The translations under genes were made by a program, and so were the position numbers. The notes under the pieces are model-generated. The model had not been told where the DNA came from, did no database searches, and was given only the letters and a program-made list of their open reading frames with translations. A stretch of DNA of 13,109 bases from an uncultured Collinsella sp. (GTDB lineage Bacteria > Actinomycetota > Coriobacteriia > Coriobacteriales > Coriobacteriaceae). Below, one piece after another: positions 1-6,539 of the stretch; the first letter of the stretch is position 1; every line of letters starts with the position of its first letter. The stretch is from NCBI GenBank assembly GCA_900552705.1, contig USAX01000045.1, forward strand, positions 1 through 13,109, given 5' to 3'.

Positions 1-91
1 GCGGAATGTTATTGAGGTCAAGGTCGGAAAAACCGACGCCCGCAGGGGCGTCGGCAAAGTACTCGACCAGTTTATGCTCGTCGTATTGCAC
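1..91 (-). CDS. uppS: Isoprenyl transferase (undecaprenyl diphosphate synthase family), 5' end only
   Basis: Only the first 30 codons are in the window; the gene runs off the left edge. It starts with GTG at 91-89, one base after the frr stop, and a GGAG ribosome-binding site at 102-99 lies inside the last frr codons, so translation is probably coupled to frr. The visible peptide begins (M)QYDEHKLVEYFADAPAG and ends with DLDLNNIP. In the UppS family a short variable N-terminus is followed by an I-P-x-H-I-A-x-I-M-D-G-N-G-R-W motif, so the cut falls just before the diagnostic motif, and the last base leaves CGN (Arg) or CAN (His/Gln) possible next. UppS condenses isopentenyl diphosphate units into the C55 lipid carrier for cell-wall synthesis. 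The call rests on this N-terminal match and on frr-uppS adjacency, as in Firmicutes. Actinobacteria often have cdsA here instead, but this peptide is not the hydrophobic start expected of CdsA. Confidence 0.6.
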   Translation of the reverse strand, partial: MQYDEHKLVEYFADAPAGVGFSDLDLNNIP

Positions 92-92
92 C

Positions 93-629
93 TTAGATCT
101 CCATGACCTCGGCTTCTTTTTCCTTCAGAAGCTCCTCGACCTTGGCGACATACTCATCGGTATGCTTCTGGACCTTGGCCTGCTCGCGACGGACATCGTC
201 CTCGGTGAGCTCCTCATCGCGCTCGAGCTTGTTGTTGAAGTCGCGACGGATGTTACGGATAGACACCTTGGCCTGCTCGGCGTACTCGCGGCACTCCTTG
301 ACGAGCTCGCGACGGCGCTCCTCAGTGGGAGCCGGGAACGGAAGACGAACGACGGTGCCATCGGAGTTGGGGGTAATACCCAGATCGGAAGCGCCGATGG
401 CCTTGACGATAGCGTTGATGAGGGCCTTGTCCCACGGCTCGATGAGCAGCATGTGAGCCTCGGGGGTCTTGACGGCGGCAACCTGCGTGACCGGCGTGGG
501 GACACCGTAATAATCGACGGTGATGTCGGACAGAATGTTGGCGTTGGCGCGACCGGTACGGACCTTGGAGAAGTTATGCTTGAGGGACTCGAGCGACTTG
601 TCCATATGGGCGGTGATGTTCTCTGCCAT
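93..629 (-). CDS. frr: Ribosome recycling factor
   Basis: This 178-residue protein is close to the usual ~185 for RRF. RRF works with EF-G in the cytoplasm to split post-termination 70S ribosomes and release mRNA and tRNA. Family signatures are visible: the N-terminal helix leading to FSKVRTGRAN (residues 20-29), the YYGVPTPVTQVA strand-loop region near 40-51, LLIEPWDK near 61-68, and the C-terminal helical bundle with RNIRRDFNNKLE followed by a Lys/Glu-rich helix. The ATG at 629-627 follows the pyrH stop by two bases. Its AGGAGGA site (642-636) overlaps the last pyrH codons, which implies coupled translation. The stop TAA at 95-93 is followed almost at once by the uppS GTG. It is the middle gene of a pyrH-frr-uppS operon. 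Confidence 0.97.
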   Translation of the reverse strand: MAENITAHMDKSLESLKHNFSKVRTGRANANILSDITVDYYGVPTPVTQVAAVKTPEAHMLLIEPWDKALINAIVKAIGASDLGITPNSDGTVVRLPFPAPTEERRRELVKECREYAEQAKVSIRNIRRDFNNKLERDEELTEDDVRREQAKVQKHTDEYVAKVEELLKEKEAEVMEI

Positions 630-631
630 GC

Positions 632-1354
632 TTAATCCTCCTGATAGACGAGCGTGCCGACGGGTTCACCCGCGAGCGCGCGTTTGACGGTGTCCTCGCC
701 ATCGATGTTGAGGACCAAAATAGGCATACGGTTATCCTGGCACAGGGCCGTAGCTGTGGAATCCATAACCTGCAGGCCGCGAACGAGAACCTCGTGATAA
801 GTAATCTTGTCAAAACGGACGGCATCGGCGCACTTGACGGGATCCTTGTCGTAGATGCCGTCAACCTTGGTGGCTTTAATCAGAATCTCGGCGCCGATCT
901 CGCACGCACGAAGAGCCGCGGCGGTGTCGGTCGTAAAGTACGGATTACCCGAACCGGCGGCAAAAATAACAACGTTGCCCTTGGAAAGGTGGTTGATAGC
1001 GCGACGGCGAATATAGGGCTCGCAGATCTCGTTCATCTGGATAGCGCTCATCACGCGGCAGGGAACATCGTTATGCTCGAAGGCATCCTGCAGGGCGAGC
1101 GCGTTCATAACGGTTGCCAGCATGCCCATGTAGTCGGCCTGAGCACGCTCCATGCCACCGGCAGCGCCTGCCATGCCGCGGAAAATATTGCCGCCGCCGA
1201 CAACGACGCCGACCTCATGGCCAACGGCGAGCAGCTCCTTGACCTGCTTGGCAAGATGGTCGGTAACCTTGGGGTCAATGCCATATTGGCCGTCGCCCAT
1301 CAGTGCTTCGCCGGAAAGCTTAAGAAGCACGCGTTTATATCGGATGTCGGACAA
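632..1354 (-). CDS. pyrH: UMP kinase
   Basis: This 240-residue cytoplasmic enzyme phosphorylates UMP to UDP in pyrimidine nucleotide synthesis and belongs to the amino-acid kinase family. Visible signatures are KRVLLKLSGEALMG (7-20), the glycine-rich phosphate loop VVVGGGNIFRG (50-60), RADYMGMLATVMNA-like residues near 71-84 (here QADYMGMLATVMNA), NPYFTTDTAAALRA (137-150) and KATKVDGIYDKDP (160-172). Length is typical. The start is TTG at 1354-1352: an AAAGGAGG site lies six bases upstream, SDIRYKRVLLKLSGEAL gives the expected N-terminus, and no ATG fits better. It lies downstream of the tsf terminator and a second hairpin, with no clear promoter between, so expression may depend partly on read-through from rpsB-tsf. 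It is followed two bases later by frr. Confidence 0.97.
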   Translation of the reverse strand: MSDIRYKRVLLKLSGEALMGDGQYGIDPKVTDHLAKQVKELLAVGHEVGVVVGGGNIFRGMAGAAGGMERAQADYMGMLATVMNALALQDAFEHNDVPCRVMSAIQMNEICEPYIRRRAINHLSKGNVVIFAAGSGNPYFTTDTAAALRACEIGAEILIKATKVDGIYDKDPVKCADAVRFDKITYHEVLVRGLQVMDSTATALCQDNRMPILVLNIDGEDTVKRALAGEPVGTLVYQED

Positions 1355-1360
1355 AGCGAT

Positions 1361-1368
1361 CCTCCTTT
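1361..1368 (-). promoter_or_regulatory. Shine-Dalgarno site fixing the TTG start of pyrH
   Basis: On the minus strand the sequence reads AAAGGAGG, ending six bases before TTG at 1354-1352. This near-perfect anti-16S match is the main reason for choosing the TTG as the pyrH start codon. Confidence 0.85.
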
Positions 1369-1394
1369 AATTAGACTCTCAATATGATATCAAA

Positions 1395-1410
1395 GGCTCT
1401 GATAAGAGCC
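1395..1410 (-). other. Perfect 6-bp hairpin between the tsf terminator and pyrH
   Basis: The minus strand reads GGCTCT-TATC-AGAGCC, a perfect six-base-pair stem with a four-base loop, followed by TTTGATAT. It lies four bases past the T-run of the tsf terminator. It could be a second, weaker terminator, a 3'-end stabiliser, or a structure in the pyrH leader. The run of only three Ts makes independent termination uncertain. Confidence 0.5.
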
Positions 1411-1413
1411 ATG

Positions 1414-1449
1414 AAAAAGCAGGCTGTGAGTAAAACCCACAGCCTGCTC
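1414..1449 (-). terminator. Rho-independent terminator after tsf
   Basis: The minus strand has a perfect stem GCAGGCTGTG (1447-1438) pairing with CACAGCCTGC (1428-1419). It can be extended by a G-U and a G-C pair to leave a five-base loop, and is followed by TTTTT (1418-1414). It begins about 25 bases after the tsf stop and separates rpsB-tsf from pyrH-frr-uppS. The opposite strand has no T-run, so it acts in one direction only. Confidence 0.93.
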
Positions 1450-1471
1450 ATTACCAGCTACAAGAGCTTAT

Positions 1472-2341
1472 TTACTCGCCACGGACCAGACGGTCAAAGG
1501 CAACGACGGTAATGGTGTCGCCAAGCTCCTTGGAGACCTGCTCAGCGTACTTCTTGATGGTGAGGGAGCTGTCCTTGATGAACTCCTGCTCGGTGAGCAC
1601 GGACTGCTTGTAGAACTTCTCCAGACGACCAACAGCCATCTTCTCCTGGATAGCCTCGGGCTTGCCGGACTCGGCAGCCTGGGCCATGTAGATCTGCTTC
1701 TCGTGCTCGACGGTCTCGGCCGGAACCTGATCGCGGGTGGCGCAAATCGGTGCGACGGCGGCAACCTGAAGGGCAACGTCGTGAGCGAAGGTCTTGAAGG
1801 ACTCAGCCTGAGCGGTCTCGGCCTTCTCGAAGGCGAACTCGACGAGGACGCCGATCTTACCACCCATGTGGATGTAAGAAGCGAGCGCGCCGTTCTCGGC
1901 CTTGCGGGCAGCGAAGCGGGAGATCTTCATGTTCTCGCCCATGATGTGAATCATCTCGGTGAGCTCGGAGGAAACGGTCTCCTCGCCCATCGGCTTCTCG
2001 AGCAGAGCGTCGACGTCAGCAGGCTCGGTGGTAGCGACAACCTCAGCGACCTTGGAAGCAAAGCCGGTGAACTTGGCGTTGGAGCCAACGAAGTCGGTCT
2101 CGCAGGAGAGCTCGAGCAGAGCGCCGGTCTTGCCATCCTCGGAGACGTACGCGGCGACAGCGCCCTCGTTGGTCTCACGGCCAGCCTTCTTGGCAGCCTT
2201 GGCAAGGCCGTTCTTACGCAGAACGTCGACAGCGGCGTCCATGTCGCCGTCAGCCTCGACGAGAGCCTTCTTGCACTCCATCATCGGGGAGTCGGTCATC
2301 TCGCGGAGCTGCTTGACCATAGCGGCGGTAATCTGGGCCAT
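1472..2341 (-). CDS. tsf: Elongation factor Ts
   Basis: EF-Ts is the guanine-nucleotide exchange factor that recharges EF-Tu during translation. The protein has 289 residues, against 283 in E. coli. The N-terminal UBA-like domain covers MAQITAAMVKQLREMTDSPM and the rest of the first ~55 residues. It is followed by the hallmark CETDFV at 80-85, whose TDFV contacts EF-Tu near the Mg/nucleotide site. The C-terminal core holds AVGRLEKFYKQ and a helical end. I chose ATG at 2341 because AAAGGA (2353-2348) sits six bases upstream; an in-frame TTG at 2356 would place that site inside the gene. It lies 45 bases after rpsB with no terminator or promoter between them, so the two form the usual rpsB-tsf operon, closed by a strong terminator. 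Confidence 0.97.
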   Translation of the reverse strand: MAQITAAMVKQLREMTDSPMMECKKALVEADGDMDAAVDVLRKNGLAKAAKKAGRETNEGAVAAYVSEDGKTGALLELSCETDFVGSNAKFTGFASKVAEVVATTEPADVDALLEKPMGEETVSSELTEMIHIMGENMKISRFAARKAENGALASYIHMGGKIGVLVEFAFEKAETAQAESFKTFAHDVALQVAAVAPICATRDQVPAETVEHEKQIYMAQAAESGKPEAIQEKMAVGRLEKFYKQSVLTEQEFIKDSSLTIKKYAEQVSKELGDTITVVAFDRLVRGE

Positions 2342-2347
2342 TGTGGT

Positions 2348-2353
2348 TCCTTT
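2348..2353 (-). promoter_or_regulatory. Shine-Dalgarno site fixing the tsf start
   Basis: The minus strand reads AAAGGA, six bases before ATG at 2341. It excludes the upstream in-frame TTG at 2356-2354, which would give five extra residues (MKGTT). Confidence 0.8.
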
Positions 2354-2386
2354 CAAAGAGATGAAAAAGAATTAACTAAGACTGAT

Positions 2387-3115
2387 TTACTCGGCCTTGG
2401 GCTCAGCGGCCATCTCGGCCTCGGAGACCTGCTCCTTGCCGGAGCCAGCGAGGCAGGCGTCAGCCATGAGCTCGCACATAAGGGTGACAGCAGAGATAGC
2501 GTCATCGTTGCAGGGGATGCCGTACTCGACCTCGTCGGGATCGGAGTTGGTGTCGATCAGAGCGACGACGGGGATGTTCAGGCGCTGAGCCTCCTTGATG
2601 GCGTTCTCCTCGCGCTTGGTGTCGATGACGAAGAGAGCCTGGGGCAGACCCTTCATGTCGCGGGCACCACCGAGGTTGGTCTGGAGCTTGGTGAGCTCCT
2701 TGCCGAGAACAGCCTGCTCCTTCTTGGGGAGCACTGCCATGCGACCGTCCTCGACCATGGCCTCGAGCTCCTCCATGCGGTTGATACGGGAGCGGATGGT
2801 GACGAAGTTGGTCAGCATACCGCCGAGCCAACGCTGGTTGATATAAGGCATGTTGGCGCGCTCAGCGGCGTTCTTGACGGCCTCCTGAGCCTGCTTCTTG
2901 GTGCCGACGAACAGCACATTGCCACCCTTGGCGACGTTCTTGACGAAAGTGTAGGCCTGGTCGGCGTCGAGGATGGTCTGCTTGAGGTCGAGGATGTAGA
3001 TGCCGTTGCGCTCACCGAAGATGAAGGGCTTCATCTTGGGGTTCCAGCGACGGGTCTGGTGACCGAAGTGGCAACCGGCCTCGAGCAGGGTGCGGATATT
3101 AATCTTGGTAGCCAT
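2387..3115 (-). CDS. rpsB: 30S ribosomal protein S2
   Basis: This 242-residue protein of the small ribosomal subunit is clearly S2. It has the start motif IRTLLEAGCHFGHQTRRWNPKM (6-27), the strand FGERNGIYILDLKQT, VLFVGTKKQAQ, the coiled-coil segment with RWLGGMLTNF followed by RINRMEELE, PQALFVIDTKRE, and the IPVVALIDTNSDPD loop. The C-terminus is a short acidic/alanine-rich tail (EAEMAAEPKAE), as in many Gram-positive S2 proteins. ATG at 3115 has AGGAGG (3127-3122) six bases upstream. The gene is preceded by a near-consensus promoter and a ~135-nt structured leader. It is co-transcribed with tsf. In other bacteria S2 represses rpsB-tsf through the 5' leader; that is known in enterobacteria and only suggested here. 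Confidence 0.98.
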   Translation of the reverse strand: MATKINIRTLLEAGCHFGHQTRRWNPKMKPFIFGERNGIYILDLKQTILDADQAYTFVKNVAKGGNVLFVGTKKQAQEAVKNAAERANMPYINQRWLGGMLTNFVTIRSRINRMEELEAMVEDGRMAVLPKKEQAVLGKELTKLQTNLGGARDMKGLPQALFVIDTKREENAIKEAQRLNIPVVALIDTNSDPDEVEYGIPCNDDAISAVTLMCELMADACLAGSGKEQVSEAEMAAEPKAE

Positions 3116-3250
3116 GTTAAACCTCCTGTGGTTTGCCTCCGCGCGGGGTCATCCTCCAAAACCAACCCGGACATGTGCTACCAAAGCCCGGGCACCACGG
3201 TATGAAGTAGCCGCGCGTGTGTGATAAAAACATGTTGCCGTGAAGCAACC
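3116..3250 (-). promoter_or_regulatory. rpsB 5' leader with predicted secondary structure
   Basis: About 135 bases separate the predicted transcription start (near 3250) from the rpsB ATG. The leader opens with a perfect hairpin, GTTGC/GCAAC (3249-3234). A seven-base all-GC match, CGCGCGG (3217-3211) with CCGCGCG (3146-3140), could close a larger domain. Inside are GCCCGGGC (3193-3186) and CCGGG near 3180-3176, which could pair in alternative ways. The layout suits autoregulation by S2, but I cannot match it to a known rpsB leader family. A 72-codon open frame crossing the region is not convincing as a gene. Confidence 0.45.
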
Positions 3251-3256
3251 CGATGA

Positions 3257-3285
3257 ATGATAGCAGGAATGCTTCTCCCTGCCAA
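3257..3285 (-). promoter_or_regulatory. Sigma-70-type promoter of rpsB-tsf
   Basis: The minus strand has TTGGCA (3285-3280), a 17-base spacer, then TATCAT (3262-3257), with TG one base before the -10 (extended -10). This is the best promoter in the window. The predicted start is near 3250. It lies just downstream of the xerC gene and its possible terminator. Confidence 0.85.
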
Positions 3286-3294
3286 CCCGCAATC

Positions 3295-3316
3295 AAAACC
3301 ACACACCTGAGTGCGG
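3295..3316 (-). terminator. Possible terminator after xerC
   Basis: The minus strand reads CCGCAC-TCAGGT-GTGTGG, a six-pair stem with one G-U pair, followed by TTTTGATT. It lies ~20 bases past the xerC stop and just before the rpsB promoter. The stem is short, so termination may be partial. Confidence 0.4.
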
Positions 3317-3334
3317 CGCGGGACGTCCCAGCCA

Positions 3335-4177
3335 CTATTCGCCGCGGGGATGGGCTTGAGCCACAGCCCGCTTAAGCCGATCGGGTGTGAGATGCGTGTA
3401 GATCTGCGTCGTGGACAGGCTCGCATGGCCCAGCAGCTCTTGAACCGAGCGCAGGTCCGCACCGCCCTCGAGCAAGTCGGTCGCAAAGGTATGGCGCATC
3501 GCATGCGGGGCGATGTCGGCAGGCATGCCGGCGAGCGTCGCCAGCGTATGAAACCGCCGCCTGAGCATGGCGGCACTCATGCGATTACCGCGCGCCGATA
3601 TAAGCAGCGGATGCGGCCCGGTAACGGGGTCACGACGCTTTGCCTGAGCGAGCAACTCCGGCCTCCCCTCCTCAATATAGAGACGCGTCGCCTCGAGCGC
3701 ACGACGATACAGAGGGACGATACGTTCTTTGCTCCCCTTGCCCCACAGGCGCAGCGTGCGTTCGGACCACGCAATGGACTCCACATTGAGTGCTGCGAGC
3801 TCAGAGATACGGGCGCCCGAGGCATAGAGCAGCTCGAGCATCGCCGCATCGCGCAGTCCCGCGGGTGTTGAGGTATCAGGCGTCTTGAGCAGCGCCTCCA
3901 CCTGTTGGGTCGTCAGCACACCGGGTAGATCGCGCGGGAGCTTGGGCGAGGAAATTGCCGAGACCACATCGCCCTCCACGACCCCCTCGGCAGCCATCCA
4001 TCGATAGAGCGATCGGATAGCCGACAGATGCGCCGCAAGCGTTCGGGGAGCCACCTGCTCACGCGAAAGCTCGGCAAGATAGCGACGAATGGTGCGCACG
4101 TCGGCAGCGAAAGCATCGATATCCTCGCGCTCGCACCAGGCAGCAAAGCGCTCCAGCCTCGAGCCGTAAGCCGTCAC
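3335..4177 (-). CDS. xerC: Tyrosine recombinase XerC-like (coding probably extends upstream to ~4255)
   Basis: XerC/D recombinases resolve chromosome dimers at dif sites. From the first canonical start (GTG at 4177) the protein has 280 residues. The catalytic set is complete: Arg123 in YASGARISEL, Lys147 in GKGSKERIVPL, His225 and Arg228 in HAMRHTFA, His251 in LLGHASLSTTQ, and the nucleophile Tyr260 in QIYTHLT. The N-terminal SAM-like DNA-binding domain is cut short by this start. In-frame codons upstream encode DLYDTVDSFIAYISRVEGLS and then PNT before the GTG, which is the conserved family N-terminus, and no ribosome site precedes the GTG. Extending to ATA at 4255 gives 306 residues, near the ~300 norm, with GGAGG (4269-4265) nine bases upstream and overlap with the trmFO stop. 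The coordinates use the only canonical start, but I believe the real one is upstream. Synteny (dprA...xerC-rpsB) supports the housekeeping XerC rather than a phage integrase. Confidence 0.9.
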   Translation of the reverse strand: MTAYGSRLERFAAWCEREDIDAFAADVRTIRRYLAELSREQVAPRTLAAHLSAIRSLYRWMAAEGVVEGDVVSAISSPKLPRDLPGVLTTQQVEALLKTPDTSTPAGLRDAAMLELLYASGARISELAALNVESIAWSERTLRLWGKGSKERIVPLYRRALEATRLYIEEGRPELLAQAKRRDPVTGPHPLLISARGNRMSAAMLRRRFHTLATLAGMPADIAPHAMRHTFATDLLEGGADLRSVQELLGHASLSTTQIYTHLTPDRLKRAVAQAHPRGE

Positions 4178-4251
4178 CGTGTTGGGAGAAAGTCCCTCGA
4201 CACGTGAGATATAGGCGATAAACGAGTCGACGGTGTCGTACAGGTCAAAGG

Positions 4252-5589
4252 CTATGACCGGTCGCCTCCAAACAGATCGGGGCGAGTGGCCAGATAGGCA
4301 TCAAGGGCCTCGAGCGCACGGTCCGCATAGGCCTGGTAGCGGTCGCGCTTGCTGCGGCGCTTACCATCCTCGAGTGGCGGCACCAGGCCAAAGTTGACAT
4401 GCATAGGCTGATAGCCCACGGTGGCAGGATCGGTCGCATAGCCCACGAGCGCACCCAGGGCGCCCACACGCGGCAACTCGACGCCCGCGACACCGATAGC
4501 CTCGGCATAGGTATTGAGCGCCGCGAGCAGACCAGTCGCCACGGCTTCCATGTACCCCTCGGTGCCGGTGATCTGACCGGCCAGGCGCACGCCGGTACCG
4601 GGCACGGCAAAGGTGCCATCGAGCACGTGCGGGGCGTCGACAAAGGTATTGCGGTGCATGACACCGTAGCGGAAGAACTCAGCGTTCTCCAGGCCCGGCA
4701 CCATATGGAAGACGCGCTTCTGCTCGCCAAAGGTCAGGTTTGTCTGGAAGCCCACCAGGTTATAGGCGGTCTTCTCCTTGTTCTCGGCACGCAGCTGAAT
4801 CGCCGCCCAGGGGCGACGTCCGGTACGCGGGTCGGTGAGGCCGACGGGCTTCATGGCGCCAAAGCGAATGGCGTCCTTGCCGGTGCGTGCGACCTCCTCG
4901 GCAGGCTGGCAGGCCTGGAACAGATCGCCGCCCTCAAAGTCCTTGAGCACCACGCGGTCGGCCGTGGTAAGCGCCTCGATAAAGGCCTCGTACTCCTCCT
5001 TGTTGAGCGGGGCGTTGAGATAGTCGCCGCTCCCCTGCTCCTCGTAGCGCGACTGCGAGAACAGCACGTCCATATCGAGCGTGGAGGCATCGACGATCGG
5101 AGCCGCGGCATCGAAGAACGCAAGAGCGTCGCCACCGACGAGCTTCATGACCTCTTCGCTCAGCGCCGGCGAACACAGCGGGCCGGCGGCAATGACCACG
5201 TGACCCTCGGGAATCTGCGTGACCTCGCCGTGAATGATCTCGATATTGGGTCGGGCGGCAACCTCGGCCTCGACAAGCTCGGAAAACTTGACGCGGTCGA
5301 CCGCCAGGGCACCGCCGGCGGGAACAGCCGCGCGATGGGCGCAATCGAGCAGGACTGAACCCATGCGCTCAAGCTCGGCCTTCAGCAAACCAGCCGCGGA
5401 ATCCGGACGGGTCGACTTAAACGAATTGGAGCAGACGAGCTCTGCCAAGTGATCGGTATGGTGAGCCGGGGAGCTAACCTGGGGGCGCATCTCGCACAGC
5501 TTAACGGCAAAACCGCGGTCTGCCAGCTGGATCGCGCATTCCGAACCCGCCAGACCGCCACCGATAACCGTCACCTGATCAAACAGCAT
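4252..5589 (-). CDS. trmFO: Methylenetetrahydrofolate-tRNA (uracil-5-)-methyltransferase TrmFO
   Basis: TrmFO makes m5U54 in the T-loop of tRNA, taking the methylene group from 5,10-methylene-THF and electrons through FAD. The 445-residue protein begins with the dinucleotide-binding motif VTVIGGGLAGSECAIQLADRG. It has the active-site region ELVCSNSFKS, with a cysteine equivalent to the essential Cys53 of B. subtilis TrmFO, and a second cysteine in FQACQPAEEVA followed by IRFGAMKPVGLTDPRTG. The family C-terminal signature AGQITGTEGYMEAVATGLLAA is also clear. ATG at 5589 is chosen because AAAGG (5603-5599) is nine bases upstream; an in-frame TTG at 5595 is too close to that site. The stop TAG at 4254 lies at the probable beginning of xerC. 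The gene follows dprA by about a dozen bases in the same run. topA, its neighbour in Bacillus, is absent. Confidence 0.97.
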   Translation of the reverse strand: MLFDQVTVIGGGLAGSECAIQLADRGFAVKLCEMRPQVSSPAHHTDHLAELVCSNSFKSTRPDSAAGLLKAELERMGSVLLDCAHRAAVPAGGALAVDRVKFSELVEAEVAARPNIEIIHGEVTQIPEGHVVIAAGPLCSPALSEEVMKLVGGDALAFFDAAAPIVDASTLDMDVLFSQSRYEEQGSGDYLNAPLNKEEYEAFIEALTTADRVVLKDFEGGDLFQACQPAEEVARTGKDAIRFGAMKPVGLTDPRTGRRPWAAIQLRAENKEKTAYNLVGFQTNLTFGEQKRVFHMVPGLENAEFFRYGVMHRNTFVDAPHVLDGTFAVPGTGVRLAGQITGTEGYMEAVATGLLAALNTYAEAIGVAGVELPRVGALGALVGYATDPATVGYQPMHVNFGLVPPLEDGKRRSKRDRYQAYADRALEALDAYLATRPDLFGGDRS

Positions 5590-5598
5590 CTGCAAACA

Positions 5599-5605
5599 CC
5601 TTTCT
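5599..5605 (-). promoter_or_regulatory. Shine-Dalgarno site fixing the trmFO start
   Basis: The minus strand reads AGAAAGG and overlaps the dprA stop codon. It is nine bases from ATG at 5589 but only three from TTG at 5595, so it selects the ATG. Confidence 0.7.
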
Positions 5606-6539
5606 AATTGACATGTTTTCCATTGTGACCGAAGGGTGTCTGGGCGTGAAGGGCAAACTTGGAGGGCGCATACCTTCCATCCATCATGCGCTCGATAAGA
5701 CCCTCGAGCTCAAGCGAACCCAGGAGCTTAAGTACGCCGACAGCATCGAGCGAGACGAGCGCCGCAATGTCGTCGACCTTGAGCGGAGAGGCGATGAGCG
5801 CATGCATCACGGTCTGCTGTGTTGGATCCAGGTCGGCAATGCCGGGAGCATCGGGGCGCGAGTAGCGCAGGGTGCCGTAGATGCGTGAGATAGCCATCTC
5901 GATAGATTCCTCGTCGATGATGCAGCAAGCACCGTTCGCAATGAGGTAATTCGTGCCACGCGACTCGGGCGATAGGATCGACCCCGGCACGACAAGAAGT
6001 TCGCGCCCCAAATCCATAGCAGCCTCGGCTGTAGAAAACGTCCCGGAAGGCATACCCGCCTCGGAAACAAAGAGGGCTTGCGACAGGGCCGCGATCACGC
6101 GATTGCGGCGCGGAAAGGCAAACTTGCGCGGACCCATGCCCCACGGAGAGATCGACACGACCGCGCCACCCGTATCGAGCGTGCGCATAATAAGCCCCGC
6201 GCTCGAACGCGGGTAGACCACGTCGGCGCCCGTCCCCAGCACCACGACGTGTTTGCCGCCGGCGTTGACCGCAGCCCAACCCGAGGCCTGGTCACAACCG
6301 ACCGCGCCGCCCGAAACTACCGTCACTCCCGCCTCGACCGCCACCTTTGCCGCAAGCTCTGCCACGGCAAGACCATACGGCGAGGCCTTGCGCGCGCCGA
6401 TGATGGAGAGCGCGGGTGTCGAAAGCACCTCGGGATTGCCACGCACATAAAGCGTCTGGGGTACATCAGAAAGCTCCAAAACGGTCTCGGGATACAACGC
6501 ATCACCTGGATGCAGCTCAAAGGTCCCCTCGGCTATCAT
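5604..6539 (-). CDS. dprA: DNA-processing protein DprA/Smf (short form)
   Basis: DprA binds incoming single-stranded DNA during natural transformation and loads RecA. At 311 residues this is a short form: it lacks an N-terminal SAM or helix-hairpin-helix domain and starts close to the Rossmann-like fold. Signatures are YPETVLELSDVPQTLYVRGN, ALSIIGARKASPYG (43-56), VVSGGAVGCDQASGWAAVNA (74-93), the phosphate-binding VVVLGTGADVVYP, FAFPRRNRVIAALS (140-153) and VPGSILSPESRGTNYLIANGA (184-204). A C-terminal winged-helix (DML1-like) domain covers about 235-293. Two family-typical positions differ: SGGAVGCD where SG-x-A-x-GID is common, and SGTFSTA where SGSLITA is common. Its ATG overlaps the comM stop (ATGA), with GGAGGGA inside comM, so translation is coupled. 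Next to comM, it suggests a transformation-related role, though dprA also occurs widely in bacteria not shown to be competent. Confidence 0.95.
   Translation of the reverse strand: MIAEGTFELHPGDALYPETVLELSDVPQTLYVRGNPEVLSTPALSIIGARKASPYGLAVAELAAKVAVEAGVTVVSGGAVGCDQASGWAAVNAGGKHVVVLGTGADVVYPRSSAGLIMRTLDTGGAVVSISPWGMGPRKFAFPRRNRVIAALSQALFVSEAGMPSGTFSTAEAAMDLGRELLVVPGSILSPESRGTNYLIANGACCIIDEESIEMAISRIYGTLRYSRPDAPGIADLDPTQQTVMHALIASPLKVDDIAALVSLDAVGVLKLLGSLELEGLIERMMDGRYAPSKFALHAQTPFGHNGKHVN

Noticed and set aside
1703..3205. 500-codon plus-strand open frame opposite tsf and rpsB
   Set aside because: It runs antisense through two clear ribosomal/translation genes and across their spacer, with a low-complexity Leu/Gly/Val/Asp translation and no recognisable domain.
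3117..3335. 72-codon minus-strand frame between xerC and rpsB
   Set aside because: It overlaps the rpsB promoter and leader, lacks a good ribosome-binding site and ends right at the rpsB start. Promoter and leader explain the region better.
5590..5603. Remnant of topA between dprA and trmFO
   Set aside because: Only about a dozen bases separate the two genes and they hold the trmFO ribosome-binding site. Nothing of topA remains.
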